From: Thermoanaerobacter uzonensis DSM 18761 | GTDB taxonomy: Bacteria; Bacillota; Thermoanaerobacteria; Thermoanaerobacterales; Thermoanaerobacteraceae | Direction: 5' to 3' | NCBI RefSeq assembly: GCF_900129115.1 | Contig: NZ_FQUR01000011.1 | Coordinates: forward strand, 62,001-126,000 | DNA: 64,000 nucleotides | Shown: positions 17,491-25,783 of the stretch, in pieces | Position numbering within the stretch: position 1 is the first letter of the stretch | How the letters are laid out: every line of letters starts with the position of its first letter | The notes under the pieces: model-generated | What the model was told of the DNA's origin: nothing | The model's input: only the letters and a program-made list of their open reading frames with translations | Databases searched by the model: none | Made by a program: the position numbers and the translations under genes

Positions 17491-20104
17491 CTCCATAGGC
17501 TTTTCTATATATTTCTGCAATTTCGGATACCAATGGCATTCTTGGGTTTGAACCGGTGCACTGGTCATTAAAGGCTATATCAGACATTTCCATTATTTGT
17601 TTTTCGAATTCTTCTTTATTTATGCCTGCCTCTTTAAGTGTCAAAGGAAGATTAAGCTCTTTCATAAGATTTTTTATTGCTTCAATGAGGCTTTTTACTC
17701 CTTCTTCAATGGTTGATGCAGGAAGTCCTAAGAATTTTGCAATTTCTGCATATTTCTCGGCCGCTTTTGGATATTCATATTGTGGAAATGCTGCAAATTT
17801 CTTAGGTAATTCAGCGTTGTATTCTATGACATATGGCAGAAGTATCGCGTTTGCTCTTCCATGGGGAAGGTGGAATTTAGCGCCAAGTATATGAGCCATG
17901 CTGTGATTTATTCCTAAAAATGCGTTTGTGAAGGCCATTCCTGCTATGGTTGAGGCGTTGTGCATCTTTTCGCGGGCGACTTTGTCTTGTCCGTTTTTGT
18001 ACGCTTTGGGTAGATATTCAAATATCAGTTTTATGGCTTTTTCGGCGAGAGCGTCTGTATAGTCTGATGCCATTACAGATACATAGGCTTCAATAGCATG
18101 GGTTAAAGCGTCCATACCAGTGTCTGCTGTGACAGAGGGTGGAATTGTCATGACAAAGTCAGGGTCTATTATAGCAATATCTGGTGTCAATTCGTAATCT
18201 GCCAGAGGGTACTTTATATTTTTCTTTTTGTCAGTTATGACTGCAAAGGCTGTAACTTCAGAACCTGTACCGCTGGTGGTTGGTACTGCGATAAATAGAG
18301 CTTTTTTGCCGAGTTCAGGGAATCTATAAGTTCTTTTTCTTATGTCCATAAATTTTAACCTTAAGTCTTCGAATTTTGCGTCAGGGTATTCGTAGAAAAG
18401 CCACATTCCCTTTGCTGCATCTATTGCAGAGCCACCGCCCACTGCTATTATTAAATCAGGCTCGAACTCTTTCATTATTTTTATCCCTTTTTCTACAGTG
18501 TCAACTGATGGGTCTGGTTCTACTTCAGAGAATACTTCATATTTAATATTTGCTTTGTCTAATTGATACGTCACTTTATCTACGAAACCTAATTTAACCA
18601 TCACAGTGTCTGTTACAATGAAGGCTTTTTTACCTTTTACTTGTGACAGATATTGTATTGATCCTCTTTCAAAATAAATTTGTGGTGGAACTCTGAACCA
18701 TTTCATTCTCTCTTTTCTTATAAAAACTCGTTTTATGTTTATAAGGTTATAAACACTTACATTATCTGTTGTTGAATTTCCACCCATTGTACCGCAACCC
18801 AAAGTCAAAGATGGGATAGCTGTGTTATAAATATCTCCAATAGCTCCTTGTGAGGCAGGGGCGTTTACGAGGATTCTTCCTGCTTGTACTCTCTTTGCAA
18901 ATTCATTAATAATTTGTTGGTTTTCAGAATGTATTACAGCAGAGTGACCGAGTCCGCCGAATTCTGTCATTTCTTCACATCTTTTTATGCCTTCGTTGTA
19001 ATCTTTGACTGTGTATAAAGCAAGTATTGGACTTAGCTTTTCTCTGGAGAGGGGATATTCTGGTCCTACAGCAGGATATTCAGCTACAAGTATTTTTGTG
19101 TTTTCAGGTACTTTAAATCCAGCCATTTCAGCAATTTTTGTTGCCGGTTGACCTACAACTGCTGGATTCATTAAACCGGTGTTTTTGTCTATAGCGAATT
19201 CTTCTAGCATTTTAGTCTCTTCTTTATTGAGAAAATAGCAACCATATTCTTTCATTAATTTTTTCACTTCATCGGTTATTTCTTCATCTATTATTACGGC
19301 TTGCTCCGAGGCACATACTGTACCATTGTCAAAAGTTTTGCTAAGTATTAGGTCTGAGACTGCTCTTTTAATATTTGCAGTTTTTTCAATGTAGCAGGGG
19401 ACATTGCCAGGACCTACGCCAAGGGCGGGTTTTCCTGAGCTGTAAGCGGCTTTTACCATTCCAGCGCCGCCTGTTGCGAGGATAAGGGAGACGCCGGGAT
19501 GTGTCATGAGAAGTTGTGTTGCTTCAATTGAGGGTGTCTCAATCCATCCTATGCATCCTTCTGGTGCACCTGCTTTTAATGCTGCCTCATACATGGTCTT
19601 TGCTGTTTCTATACTACATTTTAATGCTTTTGGGTGGAAACTAAAAATTATTGGATTTCTTGTTTTAATAGCGATTAAGCATTTGAACATTGTTGTAGAA
19701 GTAGGGTTTGTGACAGGTGTTACACCGGCTATAACTCCTATAGGCTCTGCCACTTCCATATAATTTTCTTCTAAGTTTTTACTAAGGACGCCGACAGTCT
19801 TTTTGTCTTTTATATAATTGTACACATATTCTACTGCAAAAAGATTTTTCGTTATTTTGTCTTCATAAACACCCATTTTTGTTTCTTCATGGGCTAATTT
19901 TGCCAATCTCACATGATTTTCAATACCAGCCAAAGCCATAGCTTTAACTATTTTATCTATTTGTTCTTGGGTATAAGACATGAATTTTTCCTGTGCTCTT
20001 TGTGCTTTTTCTACTAATTGGTCTATTTGTCTTTTAACATCCAGCGTTTCTTTCACTTCTGTTTTTTCTTTTACTTCTCTTCTTTCTTGTAATAAGTTAG
20101 GCAT
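17486..20104 (-). CDS. adhE: Bifunctional acetaldehyde-CoA / alcohol dehydrogenase
   Basis: 872 residues from ATG 20104 (MPNLLQERREVKEK), selected because GGAGGTG lies 5 bases upstream; a reading from 20137 would run through it. Residues ~30-450 are the CoA-acylating aldehyde dehydrogenase with catalytic Cys in DNGTVCASEQ (about 264). Residues ~465-870 are the iron-dependent alcohol dehydrogenase (GGGSAIDAAKGMW, VPTTSGTGSEVTAFAVI, HSMAHILGAKFHLPHGRANA with metal-binding His). It converts acetyl-CoA to ethanol in two NADH-linked steps. Two Rex-type boxes in its leader suggest control by NADH/NAD+ ratio. Its last ~380 bases are duplicated at 23811-24209. Confidence 0.95.
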   Translation of the reverse strand: MPNLLQERREVKEKTEVKETLDVKRQIDQLVEKAQRAQEKFMSYTQEQIDKIVKAMALAGIENHVRLAKLAHEETKMGVYEDKITKNLFAVEYVYNYIKDKKTVGVLSKNLEENYMEVAEPIGVIAGVTPVTNPTSTTMFKCLIAIKTRNPIIFSFHPKALKCSIETAKTMYEAALKAGAPEGCIGWIETPSIEATQLLMTHPGVSLILATGGAGMVKAAYSSGKPALGVGPGNVPCYIEKTANIKRAVSDLILSKTFDNGTVCASEQAVIIDEEITDEVKKLMKEYGCYFLNKEETKMLEEFAIDKNTGLMNPAVVGQPATKIAEMAGFKVPENTKILVAEYPAVGPEYPLSREKLSPILALYTVKDYNEGIKRCEEMTEFGGLGHSAVIHSENQQIINEFAKRVQAGRILVNAPASQGAIGDIYNTAIPSLTLGCGTMGGNSTTDNVSVYNLINIKRVFIRKERMKWFRVPPQIYFERGSIQYLSQVKGKKAFIVTDTVMVKLGFVDKVTYQLDKANIKYEVFSEVEPDPSVDTVEKGIKIMKEFEPDLIIAVGGGSAIDAAKGMWLFYEYPDAKFEDLRLKFMDIRKRTYRFPELGKKALFIAVPTTSGTGSEVTAFAVITDKKKNIKYPLADYELTPDIAIIDPDFVMTIPPSVTADTGMDALTHAIEAYVSVMASDYTDALAEKAIKLIFEYLPKAYKNGQDKVAREKMHNASTIAGMAFTNAFLGINHSMAHILGAKFHLPHGRANAILLPYVIEYNAELPKKFAAFPQYEYPKAAEKYAEIAKFLGLPASTIEEGVKSLIEAIKNLMKELNLPLTLKEAGINKEEFEKQIMEMSDIAFNDQCTGSNPRMPLVSEIAEIYRKAYGE

Positions 20105-20119
20105 AAGAACACCTCCATA

Positions 20120-20137
20120 TTGATAATAATTTAACAA
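20120..20137 (-). promoter_or_regulatory. Second Rex-like operator near the adhE ribosome-binding site
   Basis: TTGATAATAATTTAACAA fits TTGTTAA-N4-TTAACAA except for one base in the left half. It lies just upstream of the GGAGGTG of adhE. Confidence 0.5.
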
Positions 20138-20239
20138 AATATTTTATTTAAATAAAGAGATTGTCAAAGTGTACTTCGAAAAATTTAAGTATTTTTCTAT
20201 AAAAATTAGAAGTTAACAATAGTTTGCTCTATATTCTAA

Positions 20240-20257
20240 TTGTTATTCATTTAACAA
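20240..20257 (-). promoter_or_regulatory. Rex operator downstream of the adhE promoter
   Basis: TTGTTATTCATTTAACAA fits the Rex consensus TTGTTAA-N4-TTAACAA with one mismatch. It starts about 16 bases beyond the -10 box, so bound repressor would block early elongation or promoter clearance. Confidence 0.75.
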
Positions 20258-20272
20258 TCTCTCTACACTTTT

Positions 20273-20301
20273 ATAGTACAACAACGATTGAATCTTGTCA
20301 A
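20273..20301 (-). promoter_or_regulatory. Promoter of adhE
   Basis: On the minus strand TTGACA (20301-20296), 17-base spacer, TACTAT (20278-20273). It gives a leader of about 160 bases that contains both Rex-like boxes. Confidence 0.7.
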
Positions 20302-20370
20302 TAGAGTTAAAATAGCCTGAAACGATTACTCAAAAAATTTTACATTATGTTTTTGCAGATTATATTGTGA

Positions 20371-20376
20371 TATAAT
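20371..20376 (+). promoter_or_regulatory. Extended -10 promoter of ogt
   Basis: TGATATAAT (20368-20376) is an extended -10 element about 40 bases before the ogt start; no matching -35 at the ideal distance. Confidence 0.45.
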
Positions 20377-20414
20377 CAAATTACCAGTTTTTAAATTTTT
20401 AAGGAGATGAGAAG

Positions 20415-20882
20415 GTGCTGTATAAAAAATTCTTATCGCCTATTGGCATGCTTACAATATTTTCTTCGGGTAAAGGCATATGTCGTATTGACTTTGAAAA
20501 TAAGAAATCTTCATTAGAAGGCTTTAAAGAAGACAGCGATTTTTATATTGAAGAGTGTATTAAGCAGCTTGACCTATATTTTCAAAAGAAATTAAAAAAT
20601 TTTGATGTGCGGTTGGATTTGCAAGGTACAAATTTTCAAAAAGCTGTGTGGCGTGAAATTTCAAAAATTCCCTATGGGAAAGTTAAAACATATGGAGAAA
20701 TTGCTAAATTGATTGGCAAGCCAAAGGCAGCAAGAGCGGTAGGGCAGGCTCTTAATAAAAATCCTATTCCTATTATAATTCCTTGTCACAGAGTTATAGG
20801 AAAGGATGGCAATTTGACAGGCTTTGGAGGGGGAATTGAGATAAAAAAGTTTTTATTAAGTCTTGAGGGGGTAAAGATTTAA
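20415..20882 (+). CDS. ogt: Methylated-DNA--protein-cysteine S-methyltransferase
   Basis: 155 residues. The C-terminal ATase domain holds FQKAVWREISKIPYGKVKTY, GQALNKNPIPIIIPCHRVIG with the methyl-accepting Cys in PCHR, and LTGFGGG. The enzyme removes alkyl groups from O6-alkylguanine in DNA by irreversible transfer to Cys. GTG start after AAGGAGATGAG. Divergent from adhE with the shared 310-base intergenic region, and followed by a terminator. Confidence 0.9.
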   Translation: MLYKKFLSPIGMLTIFSSGKGICRIDFENKKSSLEGFKEDSDFYIEECIKQLDLYFQKKLKNFDVRLDLQGTNFQKAVWREISKIPYGKVKTYGEIAKLIGKPKAARAVGQALNKNPIPIIIPCHRVIGKDGNLTGFGGGIEIKKFLLSLEGVKI

Positions 20883-20888
20883 CTAGCT

Positions 20889-20938
20889 ACAATGGTGCAA
20901 TTGGTAGTAATTTTGTCAATTGTGCCATTATTTTTTTA
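20889..20938 (+). terminator. Terminator after ogt
   Basis: AATGGTGCAATTG pairs with CAATTGTGCCATT (wobble at the centre), followed by a T run. Confidence 0.8.
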
Positions 20939-20978
20939 ACTTTTTATGGTATAATGGAGATAAAGAGCAGGTGATAGA

Positions 20979-21368
20979 ATGGATTATTTGGAAACTTTAA
21001 AAGAGTTTTTTAAAAATAAAGAAAATATAGTTATGGCTTTTTTGTTTGGCTCTGTTGCCAAAGGAAAAGCTACAAAGGAATCAGACATTGACATAGCAGT
21101 TTACCTTAAAGAATATGATGAGAAATTTGTCTATGGCTTATGGAATGAATTGGAGGATTTGCTTAAAAGAGATGTTGACCTTATTGTTTTGAATATAGCC
21201 AATGCTACTGTTGCTTGGGAAGCTTTGAGAGGAAAAAAGATTATAATAAATGACCATGATTTTTATATAAACTACATGCTTGAAGTGTCTATGGAGGCAG
21301 AAGATTTTAGAAAAACTGTTCTTGATATATATAGATACAGACAGGAAAGAAGGGAGAAAAATGCTTAA
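20979..21368 (+). CDS. mntA: MNT-type nucleotidyltransferase antitoxin
   Basis: 129 residues with the minimal nucleotidyltransferase motif GSVAKGKATKESDID (GS-x10-DxD, about residues 22-36) and the third Asp in RDVDLIVL. In characterised MntA/HepT pairs this protein AMPylates the HEPN toxin at a Tyr in its active site. It overlaps the HEPN gene by 8 bases, the usual arrangement. An extended -10 (TGGTATAAT, 20947-20955) precedes it. A degraded second copy is at 25784. Confidence 0.8.
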   Translation: MDYLETLKEFFKNKENIVMAFLFGSVAKGKATKESDIDIAVYLKEYDEKFVYGLWNELEDLLKRDVDLIVLNIANATVAWEALRGKKIIINDHDFYINYMLEVSMEAEDFRKTVLDIYRYRQERREKNA

Positions 21369-21789
21369 AGATTCTGATAAAATTAATGTGATAAAAAGGA
21401 TTGAATTTATACAAATTGAATTGGAAGATTTAAAAGAGCATAAAGAGTTGAGCTTTCAAGAATACAATGCCAATAGGATAGTTAGAAGAAATGTTGAAAG
21501 GATGATTGAAAATATAGCCAATGCACTTATTGACATTTCAAAAATTTTGATTGCCAATGAAAATGTTGAAATACCCGATTCTTATAGAGAGATAATATTA
21601 AAATTAGGGGAAATAAAAGTAATAGATATAGAGCTTGCCAAATCCATAGCAGAAATAGCAAGACTTAGAAATGTCCTTGCCTATCAATATCTTGATATAA
21701 AGTGGAGTTATATAAGAAATTTTTTGACAAAGAAAATTGACGGTGTTTATGAATTTTTGAGGGCTATTGAGTTATATATCAATAACTAA
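21361..21789 (+). CDS. hepT: HepT-like HEPN-domain protein (DUF86), altered active-site motif
   Basis: 142 residues from ATG 21361, preceded by GGAAAGAAGGGAG and overlapping mntA. All-helical. The HEPN catalytic pattern R-x4-H-x-Y appears here as R103-NVLA-Y108-Q-Y110: the His is replaced by Tyr (codon TAT rather than CAT), while the downstream Tyr that MntA modifies is kept. In known HepT the Arg and His are needed for RNase activity, so this copy may be inactive or attenuated. The toxin role is inferred from pairing. Confidence 0.75.
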   Translation: MLKDSDKINVIKRIEFIQIELEDLKEHKELSFQEYNANRIVRRNVERMIENIANALIDISKILIANENVEIPDSYREIILKLGEIKVIDIELAKSIAEIARLRNVLAYQYLDIKWSYIRNFLTKKIDGVYEFLRAIELYINN

Positions 21790-21806
21790 AAAAGAAGTGG
21801 TGAATT

Positions 21807-23519
21807 ATGGATAAAAAAACGGTTGTGGATATATTGAATGAGATTGGGCTTTTACTCGAGTTGAAAGGAGAAAATCCCTTTAAGGCAAGGGCTTATTACA
21901 ATGCGGCTCGCACTATAGAAGTTCTTGATGAAGATATAGAGACTCTTGTGAAAGAAGATAGGTTAAAAGATGTAAAAGGCATAGGAGAAGCGTTGAGTAA
22001 AAAACTTACAGAGTTTATAACAACAGGAAGACTTGAGTATTACGAAAAATTAAAGGAATCAGTGCCTCCTGGCCTCATAGAGATGTTAAAAATCCCGGGA
22101 TTAGGGCCTAAAAAGATAAAGACATTGCATGAAAAACTGGGGATTACGACAATTGGTGAATTAGAATACGCCTGTGTTGAAAATAGGCTTGTGGACCTTC
22201 CTGGTTTTGGTGAAAAAACACAGAAGAAGATTTTTGAAGGAATACAGTTTATAAAGCAGTTTACAGGACAGCACCTATATTTTGAAGCCTATCAAGAAGC
22301 AGTCAAACTTAAAAAGTATTTGGAAGGGACAGGGCTTACTATAAGATGTGAGATTGCGGGAAGTCTAAGGCGCAAAAAGGAAATCGTAAAAGACATTGAC
22401 ATACTGGCTACTTCTGATAATCCCGAAAAACTTATGGACTTGTTTGCTTCCTATGAAGAGGTACAGGATGTGATAGCAAAAGGGGATACAAAGACAAGCG
22501 TAACACTAAACTCGGGAATAAATGCAGATTTAAGAGTAGTAAAAGATGAGGAATTCCCTTATGCTCTTCACCATTTTACAGGAAGTAAAGAGCACAACAC
22601 AGCTATGAGGCATAGAGCAAAAGAGATGGGCATAAAAATGAACGAATACGGGCTTTTTAAAGGGGATGTCCTTATTAAATGCAACTCTGAAGAGGAAATT
22701 TTTAATAAACTTAATTTGTCTTATATTCCTCCAGAACTTAGAGAGAACATGGGAGAAATTGAGGCGGCAGAAAGAGGAGAAATACCTGTCTTGATAGAAG
22801 AAAAAGATTTAAAAGGCATATTTCATGTACACACTACTTATAGCGACGGTAGAAATTCTCTTATTGATATGGTAGAGAGAGCGAGAAAGCTAGGATATAA
22901 ATACATAGCGATTACTGACCACAGTAAATCTGCTTTTTATGCCGGTGGATTGGCAGAGGAAATGCTATTAAAACAGTGGGAAGAAATAGAAGAGTTAAAC
23001 AAAAAATACAATGATATAGTCATATTAAAAGGTATTGAATCGGATATTTTGCCGGATGGGTCATTGGACTACGATGAAGAAATTTTAAAAAGATTCGATT
23101 TGGTTATAGCTTCTATACATTCTCATTTTAGAATGACTAAAGAAGAGATGACAAAAAGAGTGATAAACGCTATTAAAAATAAATACACAAAGATAATAGG
23201 CCATTTGACTGGAAGGCTTTTACTGGCAAGAGACAGCTATGAAATTGACGTCTATCAGGTAATTGAGGCGGCAAAAGAATACGGCAAAATAATTGAGATA
23301 AATGCCAGTCCCTATAGATTAGACCTCGACTGGAGATATATAAAATATGCAAAAGATAAAGGTGTAAAATTTGCCATCTGTCCAGATGCCCACAGTGTAG
23401 AAGGGTTGGAAGATGTAAAATATGGCATTGGTATTGCAAGAAAGGGGTGGCTTGAAGCAAAAGATGTTGTAAATACTTATAAACTGGAGGCAGTGTTAGA
23501 GATTTTTTCTAATATGTAA
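21807..23519 (+). CDS. polX: DNA polymerase/3'-5' exonuclease PolX
   Basis: 570 residues. N-terminal helix-hairpin-helix motifs (LKDVKGIGEALSKKL, LKIPGLGPKKIKTL, LVDLPGFGEKTQKKI), the X-family nucleotidyltransferase core (AGSLRRKKEIVKDIDIL with paired Asp, NADLRVV with the third), and a C-terminal PHP phosphoesterase domain from about residue 340 (HVHTTYSDGRNSL, AITDHSKS, GIESDILPDG, CPDAHS). Full length for bacterial PolX, which fills short gaps in base-excision repair and trims 3' ends. Follows hepT by 17 bases, so it could be co-transcribed. Confidence 0.9.
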   Translation: MDKKTVVDILNEIGLLLELKGENPFKARAYYNAARTIEVLDEDIETLVKEDRLKDVKGIGEALSKKLTEFITTGRLEYYEKLKESVPPGLIEMLKIPGLGPKKIKTLHEKLGITTIGELEYACVENRLVDLPGFGEKTQKKIFEGIQFIKQFTGQHLYFEAYQEAVKLKKYLEGTGLTIRCEIAGSLRRKKEIVKDIDILATSDNPEKLMDLFASYEEVQDVIAKGDTKTSVTLNSGINADLRVVKDEEFPYALHHFTGSKEHNTAMRHRAKEMGIKMNEYGLFKGDVLIKCNSEEEIFNKLNLSYIPPELRENMGEIEAAERGEIPVLIEEKDLKGIFHVHTTYSDGRNSLIDMVERARKLGYKYIAITDHSKSAFYAGGLAEEMLLKQWEEIEELNKKYNDIVILKGIESDILPDGSLDYDEEILKRFDLVIASIHSHFRMTKEEMTKRVINAIKNKYTKIIGHLTGRLLLARDSYEIDVYQVIEAAKEYGKIIEINASPYRLDLDWRYIKYAKDKGVKFAICPDAHSVEGLEDVKYGIGIARKGWLEAKDVVNTYKLEAVLEIFSNM

Positions 23520-23546
23520 AACCGCTTTTAATTTTATTAGCGGTTC
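23518..23546 (+). terminator. Hairpin after polX
   Basis: AACCGCT pairs with AGCGGTT around a T-rich loop. Weak T tail, so efficiency is uncertain. Confidence 0.5.
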
Positions 23547-23574
23547 AGTTTGTTGACAAAGTCAAAAAATTTTC

Positions 23575-23787
23575 AAAGGAGATATTTTGCATCGTCGTTC
23601 CGATGTTCCAAAGCGACAAAACATAAGCTTCCCCTTCGAGCTCCGGCAGGGTACCGGGCACATTCGACCTCCTTGTCTTAGTGCCCGCATCCGCCATCCT
23701 TGGCTTCGGCCCTGCCTCCACCCTCGGTCTTGCTAAGTTTTGTTACCACTTTGTAACAAGTCGCTCCTTATGCAAAATATCTCCTTT
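23575..23787. other. G+C-rich, highly foldable inverted-repeat element (candidate structured RNA or MITE)
   Basis: Perfect 18-base terminal arms AAAGGAGATATTTTGCAT (23575-23592) and its complement (23770-23787) enclose about 177 bases far richer in G+C than the surroundings. On the minus strand nested helices are visible: GCGAC/GTCGC, a TTGTTAC/GTAACAA hairpin, GGCAGGG/CCCTGCC enclosing a GCC/GGC hairpin and GGGCAC/GTGCCC, and CATCG/CGATG. Imperfect pairing continues outside the arms. No long ORF. It abuts the duplicated adhE end. Family not recognised. Confidence 0.7.
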
Positions 23788-23810
23788 ACGAAAGTTTGCC
23801 TACAGTTTGA

Positions 23811-24209
23811 GGGTAAACTAAAAATTTAACCCTTATTCTCTGTAGGCTTTTCTATATATTTCTGCAATTTCAGATACCAATGGCATTCTTGGGTTTGAAC
23901 CGGTACACTGGTCATTAAAGGCTATATCAGACATTTCCATTATTTGTTTTTCGAATTCTTCTTTATTTATGCCTGCCTCTTTAAGTGTCAAAGGAAGATT
24001 AAGCTCTTTCATAAGATTTTTTATTGCTTCAATGAGGCTTTTTACTCCTTCTTCAATGGTTGATGCAGGAAGTCCTAAGAATTTTGCAATTTCTGCATAT
24101 TTCTCGGCCGCTTTTGGATATTCATATTGTGGAAATGCTGCAAATTTCTTAGGTAATTCAGCGTTGTATTCTATGACATATGGCAGAAGTATCGTATTTG
24201 CTCTTCCAT
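23811..24209 (-). pseudogene. Duplicated 3' end of adhE
   Basis: Nearly identical to 17465-17862 (a handful of substitutions plus one inserted A in the terminator loop), covering the adhE terminator and the last ~125 codons. Similarity ends abruptly after CTCTTCCAT. It has no start and cannot make a functional AdhE. The copies are 6.3 kb apart in the same orientation. The following ~215 bases to the amidase gene contain a good ribosome-binding site and an 8-codon ORF (24331-24357) but nothing else recognisable. Confidence 0.9.
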
Positions 24210-24424
24210 ATTGTAAGATGAATTGTTTTATTCAAAAATGAATAAAAATAAATTTTAACTTGCGGAATATTTTTTTGAAATTTTAGCTTTTATATATTGT
24301 AGAAGGGAAATAAAAAAGTAGGAGGTGAAAATGTTGTATAATATTTTTCAATTTTAGCTTGGGGCTTTAGAATTGCTAGCAGTGCACATAATTTTTGACC
24401 ACAAATAAAAAAGAAGGTGAAAAA

Positions 24425-25027
24425 ATGATTCGTGTTAGAATTTTAGTTTCTTTTATTATAATGCTAATATTATCAGTCATGACTTATAATGCATATGCTT
24501 CTTATAGTTATATTAGTGCGACAGTTTACGCTGACAATTGGGCATTAAGCAGAAATAGTAATTATCCGAATTTTACCTCAGATTGTGCAAACTTTGTTTC
24601 ACAATGTCTCCATGAAGGTGGAGGATTACCATTTGACGATATACATGATTGGTATGTTTACAAAAATTTAACTGGATTTTACTGGGGTAGAGCGTGGTCA
24701 GTAGCTAGTGAATTGAGGTCATGGTTACTATATTATGAGGGAGAAAATTATCAAGGAGCAACATATGTTGGCAATTGGGGACCAGATTATCAACCTGACA
24801 ATAATAATATGATACGTTTTGGAGATGTACTAATCTATGACTGGGGTACGGGGGATGGCTGGTCACACGCTGCTATAGTTGCCGATTTTGGACAAGATCC
24901 AAACTCCACTTATTATGGTAATTTACAGGATCAGCATACAACTGATAGAAAATGGGCAATTTGGCATCTAAAGCCTTATAATAAAAATTGGAAGACAACT
25001 ACTATAGGGGTAATAAGACCGAATTAA
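24425..25027 (+). CDS. Secreted amidase-domain protein (Amidase_6-like)
   Basis: 200 residues from ATG 24425 (after AAGAAGGTG). An N-terminal signal peptide (MIRVRILVSFIIMLILSVMT, probable cleavage after NAYA) precedes a domain with YADNWALSRNSNYPNF and SDCANFVSQCLHEGGGL, the Cys motif of the putative amidase domain family, and a His region WSHAAIVADFG. These are NlpC/P60-like Cys hydrolases, often acting on the cell wall, and several occur near sporulation genes. Followed by a membrane-anchored protein, with 14 bases between them. Confidence 0.8.
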   Translation: MIRVRILVSFIIMLILSVMTYNAYASYSYISATVYADNWALSRNSNYPNFTSDCANFVSQCLHEGGGLPFDDIHDWYVYKNLTGFYWGRAWSVASELRSWLLYYEGENYQGATYVGNWGPDYQPDNNNMIRFGDVLIYDWGTGDGWSHAAIVADFGQDPNSTYYGNLQDQHTTDRKWAIWHLKPYNKNWKTTTIGVIRPN

Positions 25028-25041
25028 AGGGGGCTAAATTG

Positions 25042-25737
25042 ATGAATAAAAAGTTAGTAACTAAAGAAAGTATACTTATAAGTTTAGTAATATTGTTGAT
25101 TGCAGTTATTGCAGTTATATCTTTAATGGGCTTGCAAAGCAAAAATAAAAATGATGAGATAAATGAAATAAAAAAGTTAATTTGGAATGTTGAAGAAATG
25201 GAAGCTACTGTATGTATTTTGCCGGAAGCATACACCTCTTCACCAGATAAAGATGTTCCACCAGAAGTTGAAGATGCAATGTATAAAAGGATTGTTGAAG
25301 AAGCGAAAAAATACTATAGTGCGAAATCTGGGATTTTAGCTGATAGAATTCAGATTTTACAAAAAGGTGTCAAAGCCGAAATAAATAGTAAGAACTATAG
25401 AGATAAGAGTAGTATAATTAAAAAAATTGATTTTATTACTATAGATGTAAATGGTGATACAGCAACTGTAATAGCTGATGTAACGGAGCAAGTAACAGCT
25501 GTAGGATTAGTTCCACAAGGTATTGATATAAATAAATATAAGACCAATAATAAAAAAGAAGAAATGAAACCAGAAATGAAAGCAAAATTGGAAGAAGACA
25601 TAAAGAATGCTCCCCAAAAATTGGTTACATTTACTCCACAAGGTACAATGAGATTTTACTATAATTTAGCAAAAGAAGATGGAGTATGGAAAATAACTTC
25701 AAGAAGAGGCGACTATTTACCCGGGCAAGGGCCATAG
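25042..25737 (+). CDS. Membrane-anchored protein of unknown function
   Basis: 231 residues from ATG 25042, preceded by AAAGGGGGC. One N-terminal hydrophobic segment (about residues 11-33, ILISLVILLIAVIAVISLMG) and a soluble, charged extracytoplasmic domain with an alternating-strand region (TVIADVTEQVTAVGL, LVTFTPQGTMRFYYNLAKED, GVWKITSRRGDYLPGQGP), a pattern seen in NTF2-like/lumazine-binding-like extracellular domains. Follows the amidase-domain gene and is likely co-transcribed. No family recognised with certainty. Confidence 0.65.
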   Translation: MNKKLVTKESILISLVILLIAVIAVISLMGLQSKNKNDEINEIKKLIWNVEEMEATVCILPEAYTSSPDKDVPPEVEDAMYKRIVEEAKKYYSAKSGILADRIQILQKGVKAEINSKNYRDKSSIIKKIDFITIDVNGDTATVIADVTEQVTAVGLVPQGIDINKYKTNNKKEEMKPEMKAKLEEDIKNAPQKLVTFTPQGTMRFYYNLAKEDGVWKITSRRGDYLPGQGP

Positions 25738-25783
25738 ACAATGATAGACAAAAGATGATCAAACCATTTTGGAAGTGTGTTTT

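Noticed and set aside
23575-23787. Assignment of the G+C-rich element to HEARO/omega RNA or a group I/II intron
   Set aside because: No associated nuclease or RT gene and no conserved core sequence I could confirm; left as unclassified.
23969-24241. 90-codon plus-strand ORF
   Set aside because: It is antisense to the duplicated adhE end, and the same frame exists opposite the intact adhE at 17556-17894; a shadow frame.
24331-24357. Eight-codon leader peptide (MLYNIFQF) before the amidase gene
   Set aside because: Good GGAGGTG but no associated attenuator or repeated codons; mentioned only in the adhE-fragment entry.
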